Shown here: one piece after another, positions 1 to 5,334 of the stretch
How the letters are laid out: each line of letters opens with the position of its first letter
How positions within the stretch are numbered: the stretch's first letter is position 1
NCBI GenBank assembly: GCA_964520885.1
Contig: CAZFQD010000134.1
Coordinates: 1 to 5,384, forward strand
DNA from: CAZFQD01 sp964520885
GTDB taxonomy: Bacteria; Bacillota; Clostridia; Oscillospirales; SIG519
Direction: 5' to 3'
DNA: 5,384 nucleotides
Program-made: the position numbers and the translations under genes
Notes under the pieces: model-generated
Told to the model about the DNA's origin: nothing
Databases searched by the model: none
Seen by the model: the letters and a program-made list of their open reading frames with translations, nothing else

Positions 1-17
1 TAAAATAAAAAAACAAG

Positions 18-1376
18 TTAATTTCTTAAACTATTTAATGGAGCGGGGATTCTGCCACCTCTTGAAATGAATTTAGCAGGGGAGAATGAGTTGATATTAA
101 TTACTGGTGAGGAGCCTAATAGCCCACCAAAATTAACCTCATCTCCTATTTTTTTGCCATATGCAGGAATTACTCGGACAGCTGTTGTCTTAGAATTAAT
201 AACACCAATTGACATTTCGTCTGCAATTAAGGCGGAAATAACATTTGATGAGGTATCGCCTGGAATAACTATCATATCAAGCCCAACTGAGCAAACAGCA
301 GTCATAGCCTCAAGTTTTTCAAGTGTCAAGGCACCGCACTTTACAGCAGAAACCATACCTGCATCTTCAGAAATAGGTATAAATGCACCAGATAAACCGC
401 CTATATGAGACGATGCCATAACTCCACCTTTTTTAACTGCATCGTTTAGTAGAGCAAGACAAGCGGTTGTTCCGCATGCACCACATTTTTCTAAACCCAT
501 TTCTTCTAAAATGTAAGCAACACTGTCTCCAATAGCAGGAGTTGGGGCTAATGATAAATCTACAATTCCAAATGGGACATTTAATCGTTTTGACGCTTCA
601 TAAGCAACTAATTGTCCCATTCTTGTTATTTTAAAAGCAGTTTTTTTAATAATGTCTGCAATTTCAGATAAATCGGCATCTGGAGCCTTGGCAATAGCGT
701 TTCTAACAACACCGGGACCAGAAACGCCAACATTTATAACGCATTCTGGTTCGCCAATTCCGTGAAAAGCACCCGCCATAAAGGGATTATCTTCAACAGC
801 ATTTGCAAATACAACTAATTTCGTGCAACCAATTGAGGAATTATCTTTTGTTAAGTAAGCGATTTTAGATATTGTATCGCCCATTATTTTCACAGCATCC
901 ATATTAATTCCAGCTTTTGTAGTGGCAACATTAATTGATGAGCATACTAAATTAGTTTGCGAAAGTGCTTCCGGTAAACTGTTCATTAATGCTATATCAC
1001 CTTTAGTGAATCCTTTGTGAACTAATGCAGAATAGCCACCAATAAAATCTATACCTAAGTTTTTGGCGGCTCTATCTAATGTCTTGGCAAATTTTGTAAA
1101 ATCTGCATTAGCACAACAATCGCCTAATAAAGCAATTGGAGTAACTGAAACCCTTTTATTTATTATTGGAATACCAAATTCTTTTTCAATATTTTGACCT
1201 GTTTTAACTAATTTTTCAGCACAGGTAGTAATTTTCTCATAAATTTTATCGCAAGAAGAATTTATATCGCTATCACAACAATCTCTTAAAGAAATCCCCA
1301 TAGTAATAGTTCTAATATCAAGATTTTCTTGCTCGATCATTTTAATAGTTTGCAATATGTCAAATGGGTTAATCAT
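18..1376 (-). CDS. PFL-like family protein (UPF0210 / DUF711)
   Basis: Complete 452-residue protein, about the usual length for UPF0210/DUF711, a family named for a fold related to pyruvate formate-lyase. No reaction is firmly established for it, and it should not be called a formate-lyase. Recognisable stretches are GISLRDCCDSD (residues 27-37), ALLGDCC (82-88), VDLSLAPTP (272-280), CGACGTTAC (298-306), SSHIGGLSGAFIP (322-334) and the C-terminal GGRIPAPLNSL (440-450). The cysteine pairs at 33/34 and 87/88 and the cluster at 298, 301 and 306 are candidate metal or thiol sites, which is inference. No signal peptide or membrane span is evident, so it is probably cytoplasmic. The ATG has GAGG eight bases upstream (minus strand, 1385-1388). 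It lies 23 bases downstream of the ACT-domain gene, so the two are very probably one transcript. No terminator hairpin is visible in the 17 bases left after the stop codon. Confidence 0.93.
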   Translation of the reverse strand: MINPFDILQTIKMIEQENLDIRTITMGISLRDCCDSDINSSCDKIYEKITTCAEKLVKTGQNIEKEFGIPIINKRVSVTPIALLGDCCANADFTKFAKTLDRAAKNLGIDFIGGYSALVHKGFTKGDIALMNSLPEALSQTNLVCSSINVATTKAGINMDAVKIMGDTISKIAYLTKDNSSIGCTKLVVFANAVEDNPFMAGAFHGIGEPECVINVGVSGPGVVRNAIAKAPDADLSEIADIIKKTAFKITRMGQLVAYEASKRLNVPFGIVDLSLAPTPAIGDSVAYILEEMGLEKCGACGTTACLALLNDAVKKGGVMASSHIGGLSGAFIPISEDAGMVSAVKCGALTLEKLEAMTAVCSVGLDMIVIPGDTSSNVISALIADEMSIGVINSKTTAVRVIPAYGKKIGDEVNFGGLLGSSPVININSFSPAKFISRGGRIPAPLNSLRN

Positions 1377-1399
1377 TTCAAATTCCTCATTCCTAATTA

Positions 1400-1669
1400 T
1401 TAAATTTTATGCATTGAATTAAAAATATCCTCATGCATAGTCCGAATTGACATACCGATTTCATTTCCTAAATCTTTCATTTTGTCAATAAATTCAGTAA
1501 AAGAAACCGAAATAGATGAGATATCAACCATCATAATCATAGCAAAAGTGTCTTCAAATACTTTTTGAGTAATATCAATAATATTTACATTAAATTTTAA
1601 GCATTCATTTGAAACTTTTGCAATAATTCCAACCTTGTCTTTTCCTATTACAGTAATAACAGCTCTCAT
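1400..1669 (-). CDS. ACT domain protein (UPF0237 family)
   Basis: Complete 89-residue protein consisting of a single ACT-type regulatory domain. The N-terminal part VITVIGKDKVGIIAKVS (residues 4-20) carries the GKDxxGIIAxVS loop typical of ligand-sensing ACT domains. The C-terminal HEDIFNSMHKI (79-89) is characteristic of the UPF0237 family. ACT domains bind small molecules, often amino acids, and usually dimerise; the ligand here is unknown. It is the first gene of a two-gene operon with the PFL-like gene 23 bases downstream, and the two families are often found side by side, so a joint function (perhaps the ACT protein sensing a ligand for its partner) is plausible but inferred. The start is supported by GAGGT at 1677-1681 on the minus strand, seven bases from the ATG. 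It is cytoplasmic by composition. Confidence 0.93.
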   Translation of the reverse strand: MRAVITVIGKDKVGIIAKVSNECLKFNVNIIDITQKVFEDTFAMIMMVDISSISVSFTEFIDKMKDLGNEIGMSIRTMHEDIFNSMHKI

Positions 1670-1701
1670 ATATGTTACCTCATTTCTATATTATTAGTTG
1701 C

Positions 1702-1730
1702 ATAATAACATAAATTTATAAAAAAAAAAA
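1702..1730 (-). promoter_or_regulatory. Candidate promoter for the ACT/PFL operon
   Basis: On the minus strand a TATTAT -10 box (1702-1707) is preceded by TG one base away (1709-1710), giving an extended -10. At the -35 distance there is only a run of T residues (the 11-A tract on the plus strand, 1720-1730), so no real -35 hexamer is present. The distance to the ACT gene start would leave a leader of about 25-30 bases containing the GAGGT site. This is a weak prediction in AT-rich DNA. Confidence 0.35.
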
Positions 1731-1760
1731 GTGATATTTAAAATAATTATTAAAAAGCAC

Positions 1761-1789
1761 TTGCAATTTAAAATATTATATGTTATATT
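1761..1789 (+). promoter_or_regulatory. Promoter of rpmG-secE-nusG
   Basis: TTGCAA (1761-1766) and TATATT (1784-1789) are separated by exactly 17 bases, and TG at 1781-1782 makes an extended -10. This is a good sigma-A-type promoter. Transcription should begin near 1796, leaving a leader of about 85 bases before rpmG. It is the only convincing promoter in the divergent gap for the plus-strand genes. Confidence 0.72.
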
Positions 1790-1798
1790 GTTGATACC

Positions 1799-1849
1799 TA
1801 TTTGTCAGGCATTTTTTTTGTGCAAAATTAAAATTAAAAATGACAAATA
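1799..1849 (+). repeat. Inverted repeat in the rpmG leader
   Basis: TATTTGTCA (1799-1807) and TGACAAATA (1841-1849) are perfect 9-bp inverted copies separated by 33 AT-rich bases that include a run of eight T. The left arm begins about three bases after the predicted transcription start, so the RNA could form a stem at its 5' end, closing just before the ribosome binding region of rpmG. It is not a canonical terminator, because the T-run lies inside the loop. The role is unknown; a 5' stabilising stem or a control element for L33 are both possible. Confidence 0.45.
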
Positions 1850-1880
1850 TAAGGGAGGCAAATAAACAGGAGGTGCCGAT

Positions 1881-2030
1881 ATGAGAGTAAAGATTACATT
1901 AGCATGTTCAGAATGCAAACAGCGCAATTACAATTCAATGAAGAATAAGAAAAACAGCCCTGATAGGCTTGAGATGAACAAGTATTGCAGATTTTGTCGC
2001 AAGCATACTTTGCATAAGGAAACCAAGTAA
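1881..2030 (+). CDS. rpmG: 50S ribosomal protein L33
   Basis: A 49-codon gene encoding a small basic protein that begins MRVKITLACSECKQRNY and ends KHTLHKETK. Length and sequence are typical of bacterial L33, a component of the large ribosomal subunit near the exit site. Two CxxC pairs (Cys9/Cys12 and Cys36/Cys39) form a zinc ribbon, so this is the zinc-binding (C+) form; many Gram-positives also carry a cysteine-free copy elsewhere for zinc shortage. The ATG follows AGGAGGTG (1868-1875) by five bases. It is the first gene of the cluster, with secE starting 23 bases after its stop codon. The rpmG-secE-nusG order is standard in Bacillota and supports the assignment. Confidence 0.96.
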   Translation: MRVKITLACSECKQRNYNSMKNKKNSPDRLEMNKYCRFCRKHTLHKETK

Positions 2031-2053
2031 TTTCGCTATAGGAGGTATTTATT

Positions 2054-2275
2054 ATGAATGAACAAAACAAAAAAAATCCTATTGACGGCATTGTTAATTT
2101 CCTTAAAGAGTCAAAAAGCGAACTTAAAAAAATAGTTTGGGCTGGACCAAAGCAAATAATTAATAATAGTTTGCTTGTTTTAGGAGCTATTTTAATTGCT
2201 GGCTTAGTAGTATCAGCTATTGACTTTTTATTTTTCAATGGAATTAATGGCCTTATTGGAATTTTCAAGAAATAA
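2054..2275 (+). CDS. secE: Preprotein translocase subunit SecE
   Basis: A 73-residue membrane protein, the essential clamp subunit of the SecYEG protein-conducting channel in the cytoplasmic membrane. It has a polar N-terminus, an amphipathic segment DGIVNFLKESKSELKKIVW (residues 11-29), and one membrane span at about 38-61 (LLVLGAILIAGLVVSAIDFLF region). This short single-span form is normal for Gram-positives, unlike the three-span protein of E. coli. The hinge reads KKIVWAGPKQ where most SecE proteins have KKVxWPxxKE; the tryptophan is kept but the proline directly after it is shifted by two positions. The start follows GGAGGT (2041-2046) by seven bases. Its place between rpmG and nusG confirms the identity. 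Confidence 0.95.
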   Translation: MNEQNKKNPIDGIVNFLKESKSELKKIVWAGPKQIINNSLLVLGAILIAGLVVSAIDFLFFNGINGLIGIFKK

Positions 2276-2302
2276 TTAATAAAAGGCAGGAAATGACGAA
2301 TT

Positions 2303-2824
2303 ATGTCAGAGAGTGCAAAATGGTATGTAGTTCATACTTATTCTGGGTATGAAAATAAGGTGGCGGCTAACCTTGAAAAAATAGTTGAAAATAGAAAAAT
2401 CAATGACCTTATTGTTGATATTAAGGTTCCCACCGAAAAGGTTGTGGAGCTTAGAGATAATGAACGCAAGGAAATTGAAAGAAAGATTTTTCCGGGTTAT
2501 GTCTTGATAAAAATGGTCTTAAATGATGATACTTGGTATATTGTTCGCAATATTAGAGGTGTTACAGGATTTGTTGGTCCTTCTTCAAAACCTATTCCTT
2601 TAACTGAAGATGAAATATTATCTATCGGTGTTGAAAAAAGAATTGTCAATATTAGTTATGATGTTGGAGATAATGTTAAGGTTAATGATGGACCATTAGA
2701 AGGATTTATTGGTGTAGTTGAGGAATTGTTTATTGATAAGAATAAAGTTAAGGTAGTAGTTTCTATGTTTGGAAGAGAAACTCCTGTTGAGTTAACTCTT
2801 GATCAAGTAATTCCTTTACTTTGA
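2303..2824 (+). CDS. nusG: Transcription termination/antitermination factor NusG
   Basis: A 173-residue protein of the normal NusG length. The N-terminal NGN domain (about 5-105), which binds RNA polymerase across the clamp, shows KWYVVHTYSGYENKVA (6-21), FPGYVLIKM (63-71) and VRNIRGVTGFVG (81-92). A short linker leads to the C-terminal KOW domain (about 119-173, VGDNVKVNDGPLEGFIG at 121-137), which contacts partners such as ribosomal protein S10 or Rho. NusG modulates pausing and couples transcription to translation. The ribosome binding site is weaker than its neighbours' (AGGA at 2288-2291, 11 bases from the ATG). An in-frame TGA at 2294-2296 rules out an upstream ATG, so 2303 is the start. 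It lies 27 bases after secE with no promoter between, and is therefore probably co-transcribed. Confidence 0.97.
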   Translation: MSESAKWYVVHTYSGYENKVAANLEKIVENRKINDLIVDIKVPTEKVVELRDNERKEIERKIFPGYVLIKMVLNDDTWYIVRNIRGVTGFVGPSSKPIPLTEDEILSIGVEKRIVNISYDVGDNVKVNDGPLEGFIGVVEELFIDKNKVKVVVSMFGRETPVELTLDQVIPLL

Positions 2825-2825
2825 T

Positions 2826-2853
2826 TTGATAGAAACGCTTTTGCGTTTATATA
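2826..2853 (+). promoter_or_regulatory. Possible internal promoter before rplK
   Basis: TTGATA (2826-2831) and TATATA (2848-2853) lie 16 bases apart just after the nusG stop codon. The -35 match is good and the -10 match moderate. The spacer is mostly the palindrome AAACGC-TTTT-GCGTTT, so the apparent boxes may be a by-product of that structure. If real, it would give rplK-rplA their own transcript. Confidence 0.3.
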
Positions 2854-2868
2854 GACGAGTACTCGTCT
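2833..2868 (+). repeat. Two tandem palindromes between nusG and rplK
   Basis: The first is AAACGC (2833-2838), loop TTTT, GCGTTT (2843-2848). Four bases on is a perfect 16-base palindrome AGACGAGT/ACTCGTCT (2853-2868). Each can fold as a 6-bp hairpin in RNA. Neither is followed by a real T-tract (the second only by TTA), so they are poor intrinsic terminators. They could be an RNA processing site, a pause or partial terminator, or a protein-binding site around the possible internal promoter. Confidence 0.6.
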
Positions 2869-2871
2869 TTA

Positions 2872-2908
2872 GTGGGAGGAAAAGCAAAGTTATTCCGCCA
2901 ATTACCAC
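2872..2908 (+). promoter_or_regulatory. Probable L1-binding operator upstream of rplK
   Basis: GTGG (2872-2875) pairs with CCAC (2905-2908), and GGAA (2878-2881) pairs with TTCC (2893-2896). Between the helices is an asymmetric internal loop, GA on one side and GCCAATTA on the other. The arrangement and the GAGG...CCG core resemble the rRNA-mimicking sites by which L1 represses the L11 operon in other prokaryotes (family knowledge, recalled rather than aligned). It ends nine bases before the rplK Shine-Dalgarno, a good position for translational repression. A second copy lies before rplA. Confidence 0.65.
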
Positions 2909-2932
2909 ATTTGTTTTAAGGAGGTAAAATTT

Positions 2933-3358
2933 ATGGCTCAAAAGATTACGGGATATATCAAGTTACAAATTCCCGCTGGAAAAGCCACCCCAGCACCACC
3001 GGTTGGTCCAGCACTTGGACAGCATGGTGTTAATATTATGGGTTTCACTAAGGAGTTTAATGAAAGAACTAAGAATGATGGTGGACTTATTATTCCTGTT
3101 GTAATTACAGTGTATGCTGACCGTTCTTTCTCATTTATAACTAAAACTCCACCAGCCGCTGTCCTAATTAAAAAGGAATGCGGTATTGAAAGTGGCTCTG
3201 GTGTTCCAAATATTACAAAGGTTTCAAAGATTACCAGTGAACAAATTAAAAAAATAGCAGAATTAAAAATGCCAGATTTAAATGCGGCAAGTGTTGAGTC
3301 GGCAATGAGTATGATTGCAGGAACTGCAAGAAGTATGGGCGTTGAAGTTGAAGACTGA
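2933..3358 (+). CDS. rplK: 50S ribosomal protein L11
   Basis: A 141-residue protein, exactly the family's usual size. L11 binds the GTPase-associated region of 23S rRNA at the base of the L10-L12 stalk and takes part in factor binding and stringent-response signalling. The N-terminal domain carries PPVGPALGQHGVNIMGF (22-38), including the proline-rich switch region. The C-terminal rRNA-binding domain (about 70-141) has TKTPPAAVLIKK (70-81) and GSGVPN (88-93). The start has AAGGAGGT (2918-2925), seven bases upstream. It is followed by rplA after 57 bases, as in nearly all bacteria. Expression is probably repressed by L1 through the structured element immediately upstream. Confidence 0.98.
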   Translation: MAQKITGYIKLQIPAGKATPAPPVGPALGQHGVNIMGFTKEFNERTKNDGGLIIPVVITVYADRSFSFITKTPPAAVLIKKECGIESGSGVPNITKVSKITSEQIKKIAELKMPDLNAASVESAMSMIAGTARSMGVEVED

Positions 3359-3371
3359 GGTGCTTTTGAAA

Positions 3372-3397
3372 GTGGGAGGAGTATTCCGAATAACCAC
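3372..3397 (+). promoter_or_regulatory. Probable L1-binding operator upstream of rplA
   Basis: A second, more compact copy of the element before rplK: GTGG (3372-3375) pairs with CCAC (3394-3397), and GGA (3378-3380) pairs with TCC (3385-3387) around a GTAT loop. The internal loop is GA against GAATAA. It shares AGTGGGAGGA, TATTCCG and ACCAC exactly with the first copy, although the sequence between differs in length, so selection on the RNA shape is likely. It ends four bases before the rplA Shine-Dalgarno AAGGAGG, so L1 binding should hinder initiation on its own mRNA. Confidence 0.68.
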
Positions 3398-3415
3398 GAA
3401 TAAGGAGGATAATTT

Positions 3416-4111
3416 ATGAAAAGAGGAAAAAATTATCAGGATAGTTATAAGCTTGTTGAAAAGTTAAAACTGTATGAGCCGGTTGATGCTTTTGGCTTAA
3501 TAACTAAAACTGCTAAAGCAAAATTTGATGAAACAGTTGAGGTTCATATTAAATTAGGTGTTGATAGTCGACATGCTGACCAACAAGTTAGAGGTGTAAT
3601 TGTTCTTCCACATGGAACAGGAAAAAATATAAGAGTTCTTGTTTTTGCTAAGGGAGATAAGGCGAAAGAAGCACAAGACGCAGGTGCTGATTTTGTTGGA
3701 GCTGAAGAATTAATTCCTAAAATTCAAAATGAAAATTGGTTTGAATATGATGTAATTGTTGCAACCCCTGATATGATGGGTGTTGTTGGTAGATTAGGCA
3801 AAGTTTTAGGTCCAAAAGGCTTAATGCCAAATCCTAAAGCAGGTACAGTTACTATGGATGTTACAAGAGCAATTAATGAAATTAAAGCTGGTAAGATTGA
3901 ATATCGTCTTGATAAGACAAATATTATTCACTGTCCTATTGGCAAGATTTCTTTTGGAAACGAGAAATTAAAGGATAATTTTAGTGCATTGTTTGGTGCT
4001 ATTGTAAAAGCCAAGCCATCTGCGACAAAAGGTCAATACATTAAGAGTTGTGTTATAGCTTCAACTATGGGACCTGGCATAAAAATTAATCCAGCAAAAG
4101 TTACTGATTAA
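3416..4111 (+). CDS. rplA: 50S ribosomal protein L1
   Basis: A 231-residue protein of normal length. L1 forms the mobile stalk beside the E site that helps release deacylated tRNA, and it acts as a translational repressor of its own operon. Diagnostic stretches are LGVDSRHADQQVRGVIVLPH (47-66), domain II from about 68 to 157 with LGPKGLMPNPKAGTV (131-145), and the C-terminal RNA-binding part KGQYIKSCVIASTMGPGIKI (205-224). The start follows AAGGAGG (3402-3408) by seven bases. No terminator separates it from the next promoter, which begins seven bases after its stop codon, so some transcripts may read on into the L10 leader. Confidence 0.98.
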   Translation: MKRGKNYQDSYKLVEKLKLYEPVDAFGLITKTAKAKFDETVEVHIKLGVDSRHADQQVRGVIVLPHGTGKNIRVLVFAKGDKAKEAQDAGADFVGAEELIPKIQNENWFEYDVIVATPDMMGVVGRLGKVLGPKGLMPNPKAGTVTMDVTRAINEIKAGKIEYRLDKTNIIHCPIGKISFGNEKLKDNFSALFGAIVKAKPSATKGQYIKSCVIASTMGPGIKINPAKVTD

Positions 4112-4117
4112 TTTTAG

Positions 4118-4146
4118 TTGACAATTTAGAAAGTATATGATATATT
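4118..4146 (+). promoter_or_regulatory. Promoter of the rplJ-rplL transcript
   Basis: A perfect TTGACA (4118-4123), a 17-base spacer and TATATT (4141-4146), with TG at 4138-4139 giving an extended -10. This is the best promoter in the window and suits the high demand for L12, present in several copies per ribosome. Transcription should start near 4153. Confidence 0.85.
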
Positions 4147-4152
4147 ATCATA

Positions 4153-4284
4153 GAAATTAATTCCAAAGACAGTAGGTATATTTTTTAAACGAGAAATCGG
4201 CCTGCCGAGGAGTGAGTTATTAGAATATTTATTCATTAAATATTTATGCTCCTTTAAGGCTTTCTTGCTTAAAGGAGTTTTTAT
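4153..4284 (+). ncRNA. L10 ribosomal protein leader (attenuator)
   Basis: A structured 5' leader that controls rplJ-rplL. The conserved binding region CCAAAGACAGTAGG (4163-4176) pairs through GTAGG (4172-4176) with CCTGC (4201-4205), followed by CGAGGAG. A small CGA-GAAA-TCG hairpin (4190-4199) sits inside. This matches the known L10 leader, which mimics the L10(L12)4 site on 23S rRNA. GAGGAG (4207-4212) can pair with CTCCTT (4249-4254), enclosing an AATATTTA/TAAATATT hairpin (4224-4244). That antiterminator uses the 5' arm of the downstream terminator, so the two are mutually exclusive. Expected logic: excess L10-L12 binds, frees the terminator arm and stops transcription. Confidence 0.87.
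4249..4284 (+). terminator. Regulated intrinsic terminator in the L10 leader
   Basis: CTCCTTTAAG (4249-4258) and CTTAAAGGAG (4268-4277) form a perfect 10-bp stem with a nine-base loop, followed by TTTTTAT (4278-4284). The terminator lies 38 bases before the rplJ start and is the off-state of the leader. It would also stop read-through from rplA. Confidence 0.88.
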
Positions 4285-4322
4285 ATTATATATCAAAAAT
4301 AAATTATTTTGGAGGTGAATTT

Positions 4323-4850
4323 ATGCCAAGTGAAAGTGTTTTAAAAGAAAAGCAAGGTATTGTAACTGAATTAGCCAATAAATTAAAATCATCAGTTTCT
4401 GGTGTTCTTGTTAACTATAAAGGTATTACAGTTGAAAAGGATACAAAATTAAGAAGCGATTTAAGAAATGCAAATGTTGATTACTGCGTTGTTAAGAATA
4501 CATTAATAAGATTAGCCGCTAATCAAGTAGGTTTAGATAGTCTTGATGAAGTTCTTAAAGGAACTACCGCTCTTGCTGTTAGCTCAACTGACCCTGTTGC
4601 ACCTGCTAAAATTCTATATAATTATTCAAAGTTTAATGATATCTTTAAGATTAAAGCAGGCTTTTTAGAGGGTAAGGTTATTAGTGCTGAACAAGTAAAA
4701 GCATTAGCTTTATTACCATCAAGGGAGGTTCTTGTTGCAAAGGTATTAGGTGGTTTCAATGCACCAATTTCCAGTTTTGTAAATGTTCTTAATGGAAATA
4801 TTCGAGGTTTAGTAGTTGCGTTAAATGCTATTGCCGAAAAAAAGGCATAG
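4323..4850 (+). CDS. rplJ: 50S ribosomal protein L10
   Basis: A 175-residue protein within the usual range for bacterial L10. L10 anchors the L12 dimers to 23S rRNA, forming the stalk that recruits translation GTPases. The N-terminal rRNA-binding domain shows LVNYKGITV (29-37) and VDYCVVKNTLIRLA (52-65). LPSREVLVAKVLGG (131-144) leads to the C-terminal helix (about 155-175) that carries the L12 dimers. The start follows GGAGGTG (4311-4317). With L12, it is also the likely ligand of the attenuator leader just upstream. rplL starts 53 bases after its stop codon with no promoter visible between, so the two are co-transcribed. Confidence 0.97.
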   Translation: MPSESVLKEKQGIVTELANKLKSSVSGVLVNYKGITVEKDTKLRSDLRNANVDYCVVKNTLIRLAANQVGLDSLDEVLKGTTALAVSSTDPVAPAKILYNYSKFNDIFKIKAGFLEGKVISAEQVKALALLPSREVLVAKVLGGFNAPISSFVNVLNGNIRGLVVALNAIAEKKA

Positions 4851-4903
4851 TAATACTAATTTCAATTTAAAAATAACAAATAATAATTTGGAGGTATATT
4901 AAA

Positions 4904-5284
4904 ATGGCATCTGATAAAGTATTAAAAATGATTGAAGAGGTTAAGGCATTAACAGTTCTTGAACTTAGCGAGTTAGTAAAGGCTCTTGAAGAGGAATTTG
5001 GTGTTTCTGCCGCTGCACCTATGGCAGTTGCAACTGCTCCTGTTGCTGATGCGGCTCCTGCAACTGAAGAGCAAACTGAGTTTACAGTTATGTTAATGAC
5101 TGTTGGCGAAAATAAGATTAAAGTAATCAAGGTTGTTCGTGAAATAACTGCCTTAGGCTTAAAGGAAGCTAAGGATTTGGTAGATAATGCTCCTAAGGCT
5201 GTTAAAGAAAATGTTAGCAAAGAAGAGGCTGATTCTATTTCTGCTAAGTTAACCGAAGTTGGAGCTACGGTTGAAGTTAAGTAG
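4904..5284 (+). CDS. rplL: 50S ribosomal protein L7/L12
   Basis: A 126-residue acidic stalk protein present in multiple copies per ribosome; its C-terminal domains bind elongation, initiation and release factors. The N-terminal dimerisation helices span about residues 3-32 (LELSELVKALEEEFGVS at 19-35). A flexible Ala/Pro-rich hinge (36-56) follows, then the globular domain (58-126) with the conserved KIKVIKVVREITALGLKEAK (71-90) and DLVDNAPKAVKENVSKEEAD (91-110). The start has GGAGGT (4890-4895), eight bases upstream. The stop codon is followed by an intrinsic terminator, and the usual next gene rpoB does not appear in the remaining 100 bases. Confidence 0.98.
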   Translation: MASDKVLKMIEEVKALTVLELSELVKALEEEFGVSAAAPMAVATAPVADAAPATEEQTEFTVMLMTVGENKIKVIKVVREITALGLKEAKDLVDNAPKAVKENVSKEEADSISAKLTEVGATVEVK

Positions 5285-5306
5285 TTAGAGCAATATATTA
5301 TAAAAA

Positions 5307-5333
5307 AACCTGTCCAATAGGGCAGGTTCTTTT
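5307..5333 (+). terminator. Intrinsic terminator after rplL
   Basis: CCTGTCC (5309-5315) and GGGCAGG (5320-5326) pair with one G-T wobble around an AATA loop. The stem is extended by two A-T pairs (5307-5308 with 5327-5328) and followed by TTCTTTT. It ends or reduces transcription after rplL. The hairpin and T-tract also look like the 5' exon target of the intron that begins at 5335. Confidence 0.87.
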
Positions 5334-5334
5334 A

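Noticed and set aside
1..17. Terminator of the ACT/PFL operon
   Set aside because: The minus strand is T-rich after the stop codon, but no hairpin precedes it within the window.
67..408. Plus-strand open frame of 113 codons
   Set aside because: It lies entirely inside the well-supported PFL-like gene on the other strand, shows no recognisable motif and has no good ribosome binding site.
1797..1819. Intrinsic terminator (T-run of eight) after the rpmG promoter
   Set aside because: Only a 3-bp stem (CCT/AGG) can form just before the T-run, far too weak for termination.
1894..2268. Minus-strand open frame of 124 codons
   Set aside because: It is the antisense of rpmG and secE, both of which are clear genes; the hydrophobic and cysteine-rich look is a mirror of the sense strand.
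2833..2870. Intrinsic terminator after nusG
   Set aside because: The two hairpins are short and neither is followed by a T-tract of useful length, so they are reported as palindromes instead.
4867..5220. Minus-strand open frame of 117 codons
   Set aside because: Antisense to rplL; its Ala/Thr/Ser-rich composition reflects the Ala-rich hinge and Lys/Glu codons of L12.
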